Below are positions 10,601 to 17,860 of a DNA stretch of 60,085 nt, one piece after another; position 1 is the stretch's first letter; the number at the start of each line of letters is the position of its first letter. A program made the position numbers and the translations under genes. Origin of the DNA: Xanthobacteraceae bacterium (GTDB lineage Bacteria; Pseudomonadota; Alphaproteobacteria; Rhizobiales; Xanthobacteraceae); the NCBI GenBank assembly GCA_030038995.1, contig JASHQS010000176.1, forward strand, positions 1-60,085, in the 5' to 3' direction. Below the pieces are notes generated by a model that saw only the letters and a program-made list of their open reading frames with translations, was not told the origin of the DNA and made no database searches.

Positions 10601-11127
10601 GCCGGATCGTTGGCGCCGTCGAGCAGCACGGCGAGCGTCAATTGCTCGAGAAGCTGGCTCTGCTCGGCCTCGTCGAGCACGTTAAAGCGCGCCGCGACAT
10701 CGGCTTCGAACGGAAACTGATGCAGCACCTGGGCGCAGAAGGCGTGGATGGTCTGCACCTTTAGTCCGCCCGGCGTTTCCAGCGCGCGGGCAAACAGCCG
10801 CCGCGCCAGCGCCCGCTGCGCCGGGCCCGGCGTCGACGTCGAGCGGTCGCGGATCGCCAGCTCGAGCGCGGCGTCGTCGAGCGTGGTCCACGCCGCGAGC
10901 GTGTCGAACACGCGTTTGGCCATATTGGCGGCCGCCGCCTTGGTGAAGGTCAGGCACAGGATCTTTTCCGGCGCGACGCCGTCGAGCAAAAGATTGACGA
11001 CGCGCTGCGCCAGCACGTGGGTCTTGCCCGATCCGGCATTGGCGGCGACCCAGGCGGAAGCGCGCGGATCGGAGACTTCCGTCTGCAGCCGGCGCACGAC
11101 GTCGGCAACGACCGGCGGCGTTCTCAT
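7675..11127 (-). CDS. addA: AddA, ATP-dependent helicase/nuclease (double-strand break repair)
   Basis: A UvrD/Rep-type helicase-nuclease of 1150 aa that works with AddB to resect double-strand ends for RecA. The Walker A 'ANAGSGKTHVLAQR' lies near residue 29, the Walker B 'LLIDEAQDT' is intact, and helicase motif V/VI is at 'MTVHGAKGLEAPVV' and 'LLYVAMTRAADRL'. The C-terminal RecB-type nuclease motif reads 'VLIADYKSDR'. The start overlaps the addB stop as ATGA. The end coincides with the boundary of a foreign-looking gene on the other strand (13-base tail overlap). This is an alphaproteobacterial AddA by architecture. Confidence 0.96.
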   Translation of the reverse strand: MRTPPVVADVVRRLQTEVSDPRASAWVAANAGSGKTHVLAQRVVNLLLDGVAPEKILCLTFTKAAAANMAKRVFDTLAAWTTLDDAALELAIRDRSTSTPGPAQRALARRLFARALETPGGLKVQTIHAFCAQVLHQFPFEADVAARFNVLDEAEQSQLLEQLTLAVLLDGANDPAGALGRALAAAMIAAADQTFRDLVRETIAQRDAITAWVTGAGGVAAAVAGLSPALGIDPADSRERIEAELFDGAAIAPPQWPLIAAALELGNKSDAEQARRFRALAALSASDRVETYLEIFCTGELAPRKSIVTRAIKDAALVEQLAAEQARVCALVDRRRAVACRERSKALLTVTYEVLSRYRQEKERRGLLDYEDLIDKTLDLLRSVDAAWVHYKLDLGIDHLLIDEAQDTGKKQWEIVSRLAAEFTAGAGARGVRRTVFAVGDEKQSIYSFQNAAPKEFADMRRHFERQHKAGALAFVYREFKHSFRSGENVLAAVDEVFKSADMAASVTSDRDGFPPHIALPDAPPGSVEIWEPEKPDARSPIEGWDAPFDTASETSPRVKLARRVARAVRRMIDAGDARCGDVLILVRQRGELFEAIIRALKNQNLEVAGADRLMLTEHIAVMDLMVLGDALLLADDDLALATVLRSPLFGFSDEDLFAVAWGRRAALRAALRHKSAACALFAQAVARLDELEQDARKNTPFSFYARLLGGGARQKFLARLGAEANDALDEFLNLALDYERRQTPSLQGFLAWLRDARAEVKRDMEIVRDEVRVMTVHGAKGLEAPVVILADTMTPPAGPRPPRLLKLADGALVWAGRKDDDVASVAAARAATLREAGNEYRRLLYVAMTRAADRLIIAGADGARARPKGCWYDLIRGALDPLLVEEDDDGDKVLRYRKAPAEPRLPLQMSVAPAAESAIRHAVPDWLRQPAAAPAPRPAPLSPSAIFDDASGGVAAPAASAAERQTALRRGRLVHRLLQSLPDIAAERRAAAAARYLAKAGANFAAAQRADILRKVLAILDDKDFAELFSPGSRAEVPIVGRLLRAGAGVDPILVSGQVDRLAVTNDAVLIADYKSDRSVPAKLAEVEAYVAQLALYRGVLARLYPGKIVRAALVFTEGPLLLDLPAAAMAAALDRFLSDGRNDLVQAS

Positions 11128-14100
11128 GCGCCGCCTCCGCTGCCCGGCGCGCCCGGCGCGTCATCGATGACGCCGCCGCTCGCCGCCCATTCGCGCACCC
11201 GGGCGAGATGATCGTACTCGCCGTAACGATAGGTCCACATCGGATGGACGAGCGAGCGATACGGCGCCTCGTCGTCGTAGAAGCGGCGCGCCAGCCCGGC
11301 GAGCCGGGCCAGCGCGCGGTCGGCATGGCTATCGGGCGTGCCGTCCTTGAACGCGATCGATTTCTCGTCGCCCGGCGGCTCGCCGCCCTTGAGCGTCACA
11401 TAAACGATCTCCGCGACCGACGATCCTGCGGGGATTTCCTTGAAGCCGCCGCTGCGCAAAATCGCGGCTTCGAGGGTGAGCTGCGGCGCGAGCCCGGTGC
11501 GCACCTGCGGCTCGGTGCGCGCCGAGCCGGTCTTGTAATCGAGAATAATGTAGCGGCCGGCACCGTCGCGCTCGATGCGGTCGGCAATGCCGCGCAGCTC
11601 GAATGCGCCTTCGTTGAGCGCAATGTCGATCTCACCCCGGATTTCTGCTTCGATGCCGGCAATGCCGGCGCGCCGCTCAAGCTCCCAGCGCGCGAACCAG
11701 TGCGCGATGCGCTCAAAGCGCGGCCACCAGAACGCGCGTGCTTCGGGAAAATTTTCGAGAGCGGCAAAATGCGCACGCCCGAGCGCGATCAATTCGCCCG
11801 CCGGATCGGCCGGCAGCGCCTTGGCGAACTGCCGGGTGAACGCGGCGATGGCGGCATGAACGAAGGTGCCGCGCTCGGCGGCGCCCGGGTCGGCATCGAC
11901 CGGGTCGATCGGGCGCAGGCGCAGAATGTGCTTGGCGTAGATCGTGTAGGGATCGCGCAGCCAATGCTCGATGTCGGTGACCGAAAGCCCTTTCGGCCGC
12001 GCCGCGCGCGGCGGCTTCGGCGCCGGCTGCGGCGCCGGCGTTACCTTATCGGGCCGATCGAGCGCGCGCGCCCATTGCAGATAAACGTCGCCGCGCGCGA
12101 CCACGCTCGGCCAGCGTTCGCCGGCGACGGCGGCGAGACGTTGGACGAAGCGCGACGGATTGGTCGGCGCGCCGGCGATTTTCGCGGCGCGCGTGAGAAA
12201 AACCTCGCGCGCGCCGAGGAGCTGGGCGAAATCGTGCGCCGAAAGGCCGATGCGGCGTTCCGGCAGATCGAGGCCGAGGCTGAGCCGCATCGGCCGACTC
12301 AGCCACGCATCGTTGTGGCTCTCCGGCGGCCAGGTGCCTTCGACGAGCCCGCCGAGCACGATGCGGTCGCTTTCGGTGAGGCGCGCTTCGAGCGGGCCGA
12401 GGATGCGCACGCGCAAAAAACCCGGCTTGGCCGGCCGGCGCACCACGCGGCCGGCGAGCGCCGCGCCGAACAGCTCGGCATAATCGCGCGGCTCGACCGC
12501 CAGGCCGGCTGCGGCCGGACTGGTGGCGAGCTCATCGAGCGCAGCGGCAAGCTTTGTTCCGTCGGGACCGGCGAATGCCGCCTCGCCGCTGCCGCCGCGC
12601 GATAGCGCAGCGAGGACTTCGCGGTGACGCGCGGCGAATTCAGAGAGCGCGTGCGGCGCCGCCGCCGCGATGCTTTCGAGCGGCGCCAGCGCCTCGCCGA
12701 GCGCCCGGACGAGCTGCACGGCGGCCGCAAGCTCGTTGCTCCTCAAGTGCGCGCGCGGATCGGACGGATGCAGTTTCTCGGGATCGAACGCCGCGAGCGC
12801 GCGCATCAAGCCGCCGCTGCCGGCGCGCGGCCGCGGGCCGCGCAGCACCGCGCGTTCGAGCGCGGCGATCGCCTTGTCTCTGTTCCCCCGGCCGAGCCGA
12901 CACAGCGGATGCTTCAACAGCGCCAGGAGCGTCACCGGCGGAAGGCCGCCGAGTGCGGCTGCAGCGGCGAGCCGGGCAAAAATTCCGGCCGGCGTGTCGG
13001 CGAGCGCGTCGCCGCCGGACTCTTCCACCGCAATGGTCCAGCGGCCGAGCGCGGCGAGCACGCGGCGGCCGAGCGCGCGGTCGGGCGTCACCAAAGCCGC
13101 GGTCTTGCCCTCTGCCACGGCTTCGCGCAGCGCCACCGCGATGGCGAGCGCTTCGTCCTCGGCGTTGGCGGCCTCGATCATCGCCAGCGTCGCCAGCGCG
13201 GCCTGCGCATGCGCGGCAAAATCCGCATCCGCCGCCGACTGGCGCCAGTGGTCGGTCGCAGCCGCCGGGCGAAGCGCTTCGGAAACCAGACGCTCGCGCC
13301 CGCACGGCTTTGCCAAGTCTGCGACCGCATCGCGGCCGATGCCGATGCGCGAAAGCAACGCGTGCAGAGCGAATTGCGGATGGCCGGGCGCCGGCGCAAC
13401 GCCCTTGGCGTCGTCGCCGCCAAGCAGGCGCCATGAGTCCTCATCGAGCTGCGTGTCGAGGCCCGGCAGCACCACGGCGCCGTGCGGCAGGCGCGCGATG
13501 GTGGCGAGCAATTCGGCGGTCGCCGGGATCGAGCCCGTGGAGCCCGCAGCGATCACCGGCGCATCTTTGTTGTGACCAAGCCGCTTCGCCTCGGCCTTGA
13601 TGAGCCTGTCGCGCCGTTCCGCCGCCTCGATGCAGCCGCGTTCTTTGAGGATTTCCGGCCACTTTTCGCGCGCGATGTGCAGGAATTTCAGCGTGAGCTG
13701 CCAGTAATCGTCGAATTCTTCGGGCACGAGCTCGTCGAGCCGGTCCCACGACACCCCGCGCATGGTCATGTCGTCGATCAGCCGGGCGAGGTCGTCGGCG
13801 AGCGCGCAGGCCGCCGCCGGCGTCTGTGCGACGAGCGGCACGCCGGCGGCGGCGCGCAGCTCCGGCGCAGCCGCCCATTGGCCGACCAGGCGCGCCAGCA
13901 GCAAGCGGCGTTCCAGGCCGCCGAGCGCTTCGGGCAGCGCCAATGCTTCCGTCGCAAGTTCGCCGGACGCGCTTTCAGCAAATGCGATCTCGTCCTCATC
14001 GATGTCGCCGATCGGCACGATGCGCGGCAGGATCGCGGCGTCGGCTGGCAAGCCATCGAGAAACGCGTCGCGGGCGAGCCGGCAGGCGCGGCGCGTCGGC

Positions 14101-14234
14101 AGAAACAGCGTGACGCGCGCCAGCGCCAGCGGATCGCCGGTCGCGGCAAAGCCGAGCTTGCCGCTCGCCAATGCCTCGATCAGCGTCGGCAGAAACGGCG
14201 CCGACGGCGGTATGGTGAAGACGCGCGCAGTCAT
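11124..14234 (-). CDS. addB: AddB, double-strand break repair protein
   Basis: The 1036-aa partner of AddA. It has a helicase-like fold with a degenerate N-terminal ATP site, as expected for the alphaproteobacterial AddB branch. A C-terminal PD-(D/E)XK nuclease domain is marked by 'YIILDYKTGSARTEP' near residue 905. The segment 'VIAAGSTGSIPATAELLATI' is also typical of this branch. It overlaps addA by four bases, so the two are translationally coupled. The gap to murU upstream (225 bases) is filled by a palindromic repeat rather than an obvious promoter. Confidence 0.95.
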   Translation of the reverse strand: MTARVFTIPPSAPFLPTLIEALASGKLGFAATGDPLALARVTLFLPTRRACRLARDAFLDGLPADAAILPRIVPIGDIDEDEIAFAESASGELATEALALPEALGGLERRLLLARLVGQWAAAPELRAAAGVPLVAQTPAAACALADDLARLIDDMTMRGVSWDRLDELVPEEFDDYWQLTLKFLHIAREKWPEILKERGCIEAAERRDRLIKAEAKRLGHNKDAPVIAAGSTGSIPATAELLATIARLPHGAVVLPGLDTQLDEDSWRLLGGDDAKGVAPAPGHPQFALHALLSRIGIGRDAVADLAKPCGRERLVSEALRPAAATDHWRQSAADADFAAHAQAALATLAMIEAANAEDEALAIAVALREAVAEGKTAALVTPDRALGRRVLAALGRWTIAVEESGGDALADTPAGIFARLAAAAALGGLPPVTLLALLKHPLCRLGRGNRDKAIAALERAVLRGPRPRAGSGGLMRALAAFDPEKLHPSDPRAHLRSNELAAAVQLVRALGEALAPLESIAAAAPHALSEFAARHREVLAALSRGGSGEAAFAGPDGTKLAAALDELATSPAAAGLAVEPRDYAELFGAALAGRVVRRPAKPGFLRVRILGPLEARLTESDRIVLGGLVEGTWPPESHNDAWLSRPMRLSLGLDLPERRIGLSAHDFAQLLGAREVFLTRAAKIAGAPTNPSRFVQRLAAVAGERWPSVVARGDVYLQWARALDRPDKVTPAPQPAPKPPRAARPKGLSVTDIEHWLRDPYTIYAKHILRLRPIDPVDADPGAAERGTFVHAAIAAFTRQFAKALPADPAGELIALGRAHFAALENFPEARAFWWPRFERIAHWFARWELERRAGIAGIEAEIRGEIDIALNEGAFELRGIADRIERDGAGRYIILDYKTGSARTEPQVRTGLAPQLTLEAAILRSGGFKEIPAGSSVAEIVYVTLKGGEPPGDEKSIAFKDGTPDSHADRALARLAGLARRFYDDEAPYRSLVHPMWTYRYGEYDHLARVREWAASGGVIDDAPGAPGSGGGA

Positions 14235-14246
14235 CGTTGATTAATC

Positions 14247-14392
14247 CGTCACCCTGAGGCGCTCGGCGCCAACGGGTCCGGCCTTCGGCCGGCCCGATGA
14301 CAAGCTCCGCGCCGAGCCTCGAAGGGCGACGGCCCGGGCGCCTCGGCCGGCATCCTTCGAGGGCCGCTTCGCGGCCACCTCAGGATAGCGGT
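14247..14392. repeat. palindromic repeat between addB and murU
   Basis: An imperfect inverted repeat with arms around 'CACCCTGAGG'/'CCTCAGGAT', and internal palindromes 'GGTCCGGCCTTCGGCCGGCC' and 'GGCCGCTTCGCGGCC'. It looks like a dispersed intergenic palindrome of the rhizobial type. No coding potential is visible. Confidence 0.6.
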
Positions 14393-14458
14393 TAACATAA
14401 GTGCCGTTGCTGTAAGTCCTCTATTAGCGAGGACCAATTCGCCGACCTCTAGCAGATT

Positions 14459-15199
14459 CTACGAGGCGCGGGCGAGCGCGGCGTCGGCGGCGGCGACGGC
14501 TTCGGGCGTACCGACGTGCATCCACAGGCCTTCGAGCGGCAAGCCGAACAAGCGGCCGTTCCGAGCGGCCTCGTCGAACGAATGCGTCAGCGCAAACGCG
14601 CCCGCGGGCGCGCCGGAAAACAGCGCCGGCGACAGGATCGCGGCGCCCGCATAGACGAACGGAACCGCGGCGTCGGTCCCGGTGCGGCGGCGCAAGCGGC
14701 CGTCGGCCAGCAGCGCGAAATCGCCCTTGCCCGCATAGCCGATGCTGCCGACCGTCGGCGCCAGAAGAAGGAGCGCGTCCATGGCGCCGGCGTCGAACGT
14801 TTCGGCGAGCCGGGCGAAATTCGGTTTTTTTGGCCCGTCGCGCCACAGCGTGTCGGAATTGACCAGAAAGAACGGCCCGGCGCCGAGCTGCGGCAGCGCA
14901 TTGGCGATGCCGCCGCCGGTACCAAGCAGCGCGCCGCGCTCGTCCGAGATGATAACCGCCGGCTTCTTTTTCCGCGCCACGAGGTGCCGTTCCAGGGCGT
15001 CGGCGAGATGATGCACGTTCACCACCGCGCGTTCGACGCCGCATTCGGCAAGCCCGTCGAGCGCGTAATCGATCAGCGCCTTGCCGCCGACGGCGACCAG
15101 CGGTTTCGGGATGGCGCCGTTATAAGGCCGCATGCGCGTGCCGAGACCGGCCGCAAGCACGATCGCGCTGTTCGGCACCTGTGCAAGAAGAGCCCCCAT
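14459..15199 (-). CDS. murU: MurNAc-1-phosphate uridylyltransferase (MurU-type nucleotidyltransferase)
   Basis: A 246-aa sugar-1-phosphate nucleotidyltransferase. The signature 'VLAAGLGTRMRPYNGAIPKPL' starts near residue 15, and metal-binding 'VNSDTLW' follows. Next to an AmgK kinase domain, the likely reaction is MurNAc-1-P + UTP to UDP-MurNAc in cell-wall recycling, as known for Pseudomonas AmgK/MurU. The open frame continues far upstream through repeats (to 15976), but homology starts only at the ATG at 15199, which I adopt. It lies between tsaE-amgK and addB on the same strand. A repeat element has been inserted between it and amgK. Confidence 0.88.
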   Translation of the reverse strand: MGALLAQVPNSAIVLAAGLGTRMRPYNGAIPKPLVAVGGKALIDYALDGLAECGVERAVVNVHHLADALERHLVARKKKPAVIISDERGALLGTGGGIANALPQLGAGPFFLVNSDTLWRDGPKKPNFARLAETFDAGAMDALLLLAPTVGSIGYAGKGDFALLADGRLRRRTGTDAAVPFVYAGAAILSPALFSGAPAGAFALTHSFDEAARNGRLFGLPLEGLWMHVGTPEAVAAADAALARAS

Positions 15200-15296
15200 C
15201 GCCCCTTTAGCCCCGTCCCCGACTCGATTCGCTCCATCATACGAAATCCGATGGATCGATTCTCCTGCCGCTCGTCCCCGCGACAGCGCATAGGGG

Positions 15297-15460
15297 GCTA
15301 ACATAGGTCTCTGTTTCCCGGATGCGGTGCAGCGCGAAGCGGTGCACCGCTGATCCGGGACCGTCCCAGACTCCGCAACTTGTTGCGATCCCGGGTCTGC
15401 AGCACACCACTTCGCTGCGCTTCGTGCTGCGCTGCGCCCGGGAAACGCAGCTATGTTAGC
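15297..15460. repeat. single copy of the cloverleaf-like repeat (amgK/murU gap)
   Basis: The same family as the 3954-4461 array, and the clearest example of the terminal inverted repeat: GCTAACATAG at 15297-15306 and CTATGTTAGC at 15451-15460, enclosing the two internal hairpins. It separates two genes expected to act in one pathway. Confidence 0.92.
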
Positions 15461-15467
15461 GCCTATG

Positions 15468-15546
15468 GGCGAAAGCGGGGACCCAGAGTTTAATATCGTC
15501 GGCGGTGCGCTCCAGCCGGATTCCCGCTTTCGCGGGGATGAGCGGA
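15468..15546. repeat. REP-like palindrome with GCGAAAGCGGGG arms
   Basis: Arms 'GCGAAAGCGGGGACCCAGAG' and 'GATTCCCGCTTTCGCGGGGA' enclose a variable centre. The same family recurs at 24184-24259. It sits immediately beside the cloverleaf repeat. Confidence 0.8.
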
Positions 15547-15567
15547 ATTCATCAACCGGCGGCGCCA

Positions 15568-17106
15568 TCATACCCCGTCCGGCGCCGGTACGTTCTTGGC
15601 GTACCAATCTTTCAACGGTGCTAACGCCGGATGCGCCAGCGAGCGCTGCAAGTAGCGCCATAGGCGCGGAATGTGGCGCAGGTATTGCGGTTTGCCGTCG
15701 CGGCGGTCGAGCCGGGCAAAAATGCCGAGAATCTTGGTGGCGCGCTGGGCGGCGAGCGTGGCGTAGACCCGGGCGAAGCCGGCGGCGCCGAACCGTTCGT
15801 CGGCGGTCTGGCGGGCGCGCACGTAGCGGCTGAGCAGCGCCATCTCCATGGCTTCGGGAATGTCGACGCGGGCGTCCTGCAGGAGCGAGGCGACGTCGTA
15901 GGCCGCCGGCCCGATCACCGCGTCCTGAAAATCGAGCACGCCGATGCGCGCGATGTCGAAGCGGTCGCCGAGCCACAACAGATTCGGCGAATGATAGTCG
16001 CGCAGCACCCAGGTCGCCGGCGCCTCGAGCGCCGGCGCCAGCGCCTCGCGCCAGGCGGTCACGAATTCGGCGCGCGCCGCCGCGCCGGCCGGCGCCTTGA
16101 GGCGCACCAGATACCAGTCGAGCAAAAGCTCGGCCTCGATCAAAAGTGCCTCCAGGTCGTAGCGCGGCAGCCGGTATTCGAGCTGCGGCGCCGCCGCCAG
16201 CGCCGGCGGCAGCCGGCGGCGATGCAGCGCCAGCAGCAAGTCGATCGCCGCCTGATAGCGGTCTTCGACCGGCGCCGGCGGATCGCCTTGGACGATGCGC
16301 TCGTCGCCGAGATCCTCCATGATGATGAAACCCTGGGCGGTATCGGCATGCAGGATGACGGGCGCCGAGAGATTGCGCTCGCGCAAGCCCGCCGCCATGG
16401 CGACGTAGGGCACGGTACTTTCGGCAAGGTGGGCGATGGCGCTGTACGGCTTGCCGTCGCGCACCGGCGGGCCGTCCGGCCGCGGCGGCGCGTTCATCAG
16501 GATCAGGGTCTGGTCGTCAAGTGTGAGCCGCTCGAAAATGCGCGTCGAGGCATCGCCTTGCAGGCGCCGGCGCCCGGCCTCGCCGTAACCGGCGTTGTCG
16601 ATGAAGGCGCGCAAATCGCCGATGCGCGCGGCGCGCGCGGCGAACGCGCCATAGCCGGTATAGCGTACGGCGCGCGCCGCAAACCCCTGCGCCGCATCGA
16701 GCATGAAGGTGATGTCGAGCCGGTCGGCCGGCAACAGACCGGCCGCGCGGTCGGCCCATTCGATCAGCACCACGGCGTTTTCCGGCAAATCGTCGAAGCC
16801 GAGCTCGGACAGCTCGGCGGCGCCGGACAGCCGATAGAGATCGGCGTGGACCAGCGGAAAGCGCGGCAGCGCGTAAGTCTGCAGCAAGGTGAAACTCGGG
16901 CTCGGCACCTCGACCGCATCGTCGCCGGCGAGATAGCGGATGAGCGCGCGGGCAAACGTCGTCTTGCCGGCGCCGAGATCGCCCGACAGCGTCACCAGGT
17001 CGCCCGGCTCCAGCGCGCAGGCGATGTCGGCGGCAAAGCGCGCCGTCGCCTGCTCGTTCGGCAGGTCCAGGGAAAAACTCGCGCCACCCGTGCTGGTCAG
17101 AAGCAT
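15568..17106 (-). CDS. fused TsaE (tRNA t6A ATPase) - AmgK (anomeric MurNAc/GlcNAc kinase)
   Basis: A two-domain protein of about 512 aa. Residues 1-150 are TsaE, the ATPase of the t6A tRNA-modification complex: Walker A 'GDLGAGKTT' (residues 42-50), 'PSPSFTLLQTY', and the 'IEWADRA' motif. Residues about 175-512 are an aminoglycoside-phosphotransferase-fold kinase with the Brenner-like 'LRDYHSPNLLW' and the metal-binding 'VLDFQDAVIGPAAYDV'. It matches AmgK, which phosphorylates MurNAc at C1. With murU next door this gives the salvage route to UDP-MurNAc. The open frame reaches 17280, but that part overlaps a decayed hepT, and homology begins at the ATG at 17106. Confidence 0.9.
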   Translation of the reverse strand: MLLTSTGGASFSLDLPNEQATARFAADIACALEPGDLVTLSGDLGAGKTTFARALIRYLAGDDAVEVPSPSFTLLQTYALPRFPLVHADLYRLSGAAELSELGFDDLPENAVVLIEWADRAAGLLPADRLDITFMLDAAQGFAARAVRYTGYGAFAARAARIGDLRAFIDNAGYGEAGRRRLQGDASTRIFERLTLDDQTLILMNAPPRPDGPPVRDGKPYSAIAHLAESTVPYVAMAAGLRERNLSAPVILHADTAQGFIIMEDLGDERIVQGDPPAPVEDRYQAAIDLLLALHRRRLPPALAAAPQLEYRLPRYDLEALLIEAELLLDWYLVRLKAPAGAAARAEFVTAWREALAPALEAPATWVLRDYHSPNLLWLGDRFDIARIGVLDFQDAVIGPAAYDVASLLQDARVDIPEAMEMALLSRYVRARQTADERFGAAGFARVYATLAAQRATKILGIFARLDRRDGKPQYLRHIPRLWRYLQRSLAHPALAPLKDWYAKNVPAPDGV

Positions 17107-17111
17107 CGCGG

Positions 17112-17477
17112 CTATCCGGAAGGGCAGGACATGGCGTTTTTTAGATCGATTCGAGGCGCACTGCGAGCGTGCTTCAGCCCTTGCCAGCTTGCGTAGGGTG
17201 GCGCCGAACCATAGTCGTGAACGAGCCGGTGGCGCATGCCGGTCATTTGCTTCCACGGGATTTCCGGGTGCGCGGTGCAAAACGATTTTGACACTTTTCC
17301 CGCGGCCTCTCCCATGATTTCGAGCTTACGGATCACGGCGCTTTAATGCAGGCCGCTCGCCAGAAACGCGCGTTCGTCGAGACCGGCGATGAAAGCCAGG
17401 GCATCCTCGGCGGCCAGCGCGATATCGAGAAGAGGCGCCGCGTCGCGCCAGCTCTCGCCGGGACGGTCAGGCGGCAT
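17112..17477 (-). pseudogene. hepT: HepT-type HEPN toxin, interrupted by an in-frame stop
   Basis: The ATG at 17477 overlaps the end of mntA by 11 bases, the usual mntA-hepT arrangement. The frame gives 44 residues ending '...ERAFLASGLH', then a TAA at 17345-17343. The same frame then continues with 'SAVIRKLEIMGEAAGKVS' and 'MTGMRHRLVHDY', which carries the HEPN catalytic RX4HXY motif. After 'VHDY' the family pattern is lost ('GSAPPYASWQG'), so a second lesion, probably a frameshift, is likely. Without the stop, the length (about 121 codons) fits HepT. HepT is an RNase toxin silenced by MntA. Here it should be non-functional unless the GTG at 17336 allows restart. Confidence 0.8.
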
Positions 17478-17793
17478 AGATCGGCTCCGCGCCTGCCAAT
17501 ATGTGCCTTTTGCGGATATAGTTGCGGCTGGCCTCGATCGCCTTGCGATCGACCAGATCGATGCGGCGATCCAGCAAGGCTTCCAGCGCCTCTTTGAAGT
17601 CGACAAAGCGCCCGAAATCGGCCTCCTCGACTGCGAACTCGACCAAAAAATCGATATCGCTGCGCGCCGGATCAAAGTCTGCCTGGCGCGCCGCCGAGCC
17701 GAATACTTCCAGCCGCCGCACGCCGAAGCGGCGGCACAAGTCGCGCAATTCCTCGCGATGCTGCGCAATGTCCGCGATCATCGTCCGCTCCAT
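17467..17793 (-). CDS. mntA: MntA-type nucleotidyltransferase antitoxin
   Basis: A 108-aa minimal nucleotidyltransferase with the signature 'VFGSAARQADFDPARSDIDF' (GSX10DXD). Known MntA proteins AMPylate a tyrosine of the HEPN toxin HepT and so neutralise it. The gene sits between divL and tsaE-amgK, two genes that are neighbours in relatives as I recall, so the pair is an insertion. The partner hepT is broken, leaving mntA as an orphan antitoxin that may itself be decaying, although its frame and motifs are intact. Confidence 0.85.
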   Translation of the reverse strand: MERTMIADIAQHREELRDLCRRFGVRRLEVFGSAARQADFDPARSDIDFLVEFAVEEADFGRFVDFKEALEALLDRRIDLVDRKAIEASRNYIRKRHILAGAEPIYAA

Positions 17794-17860
17794 AACTCCG
17801 GCGAGTATAGCAGCAAGCTTTGCTCCTGTTCACCTCATCATGAGAGGTGAGCGCCGCGAG

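Noticed and set aside
17343..17345. Recoded stop (read-through) in hepT
   Set aside because: The codon is TAA, no recoding structure is evident, and the C-terminal half also departs from the family, so gene decay is simpler.
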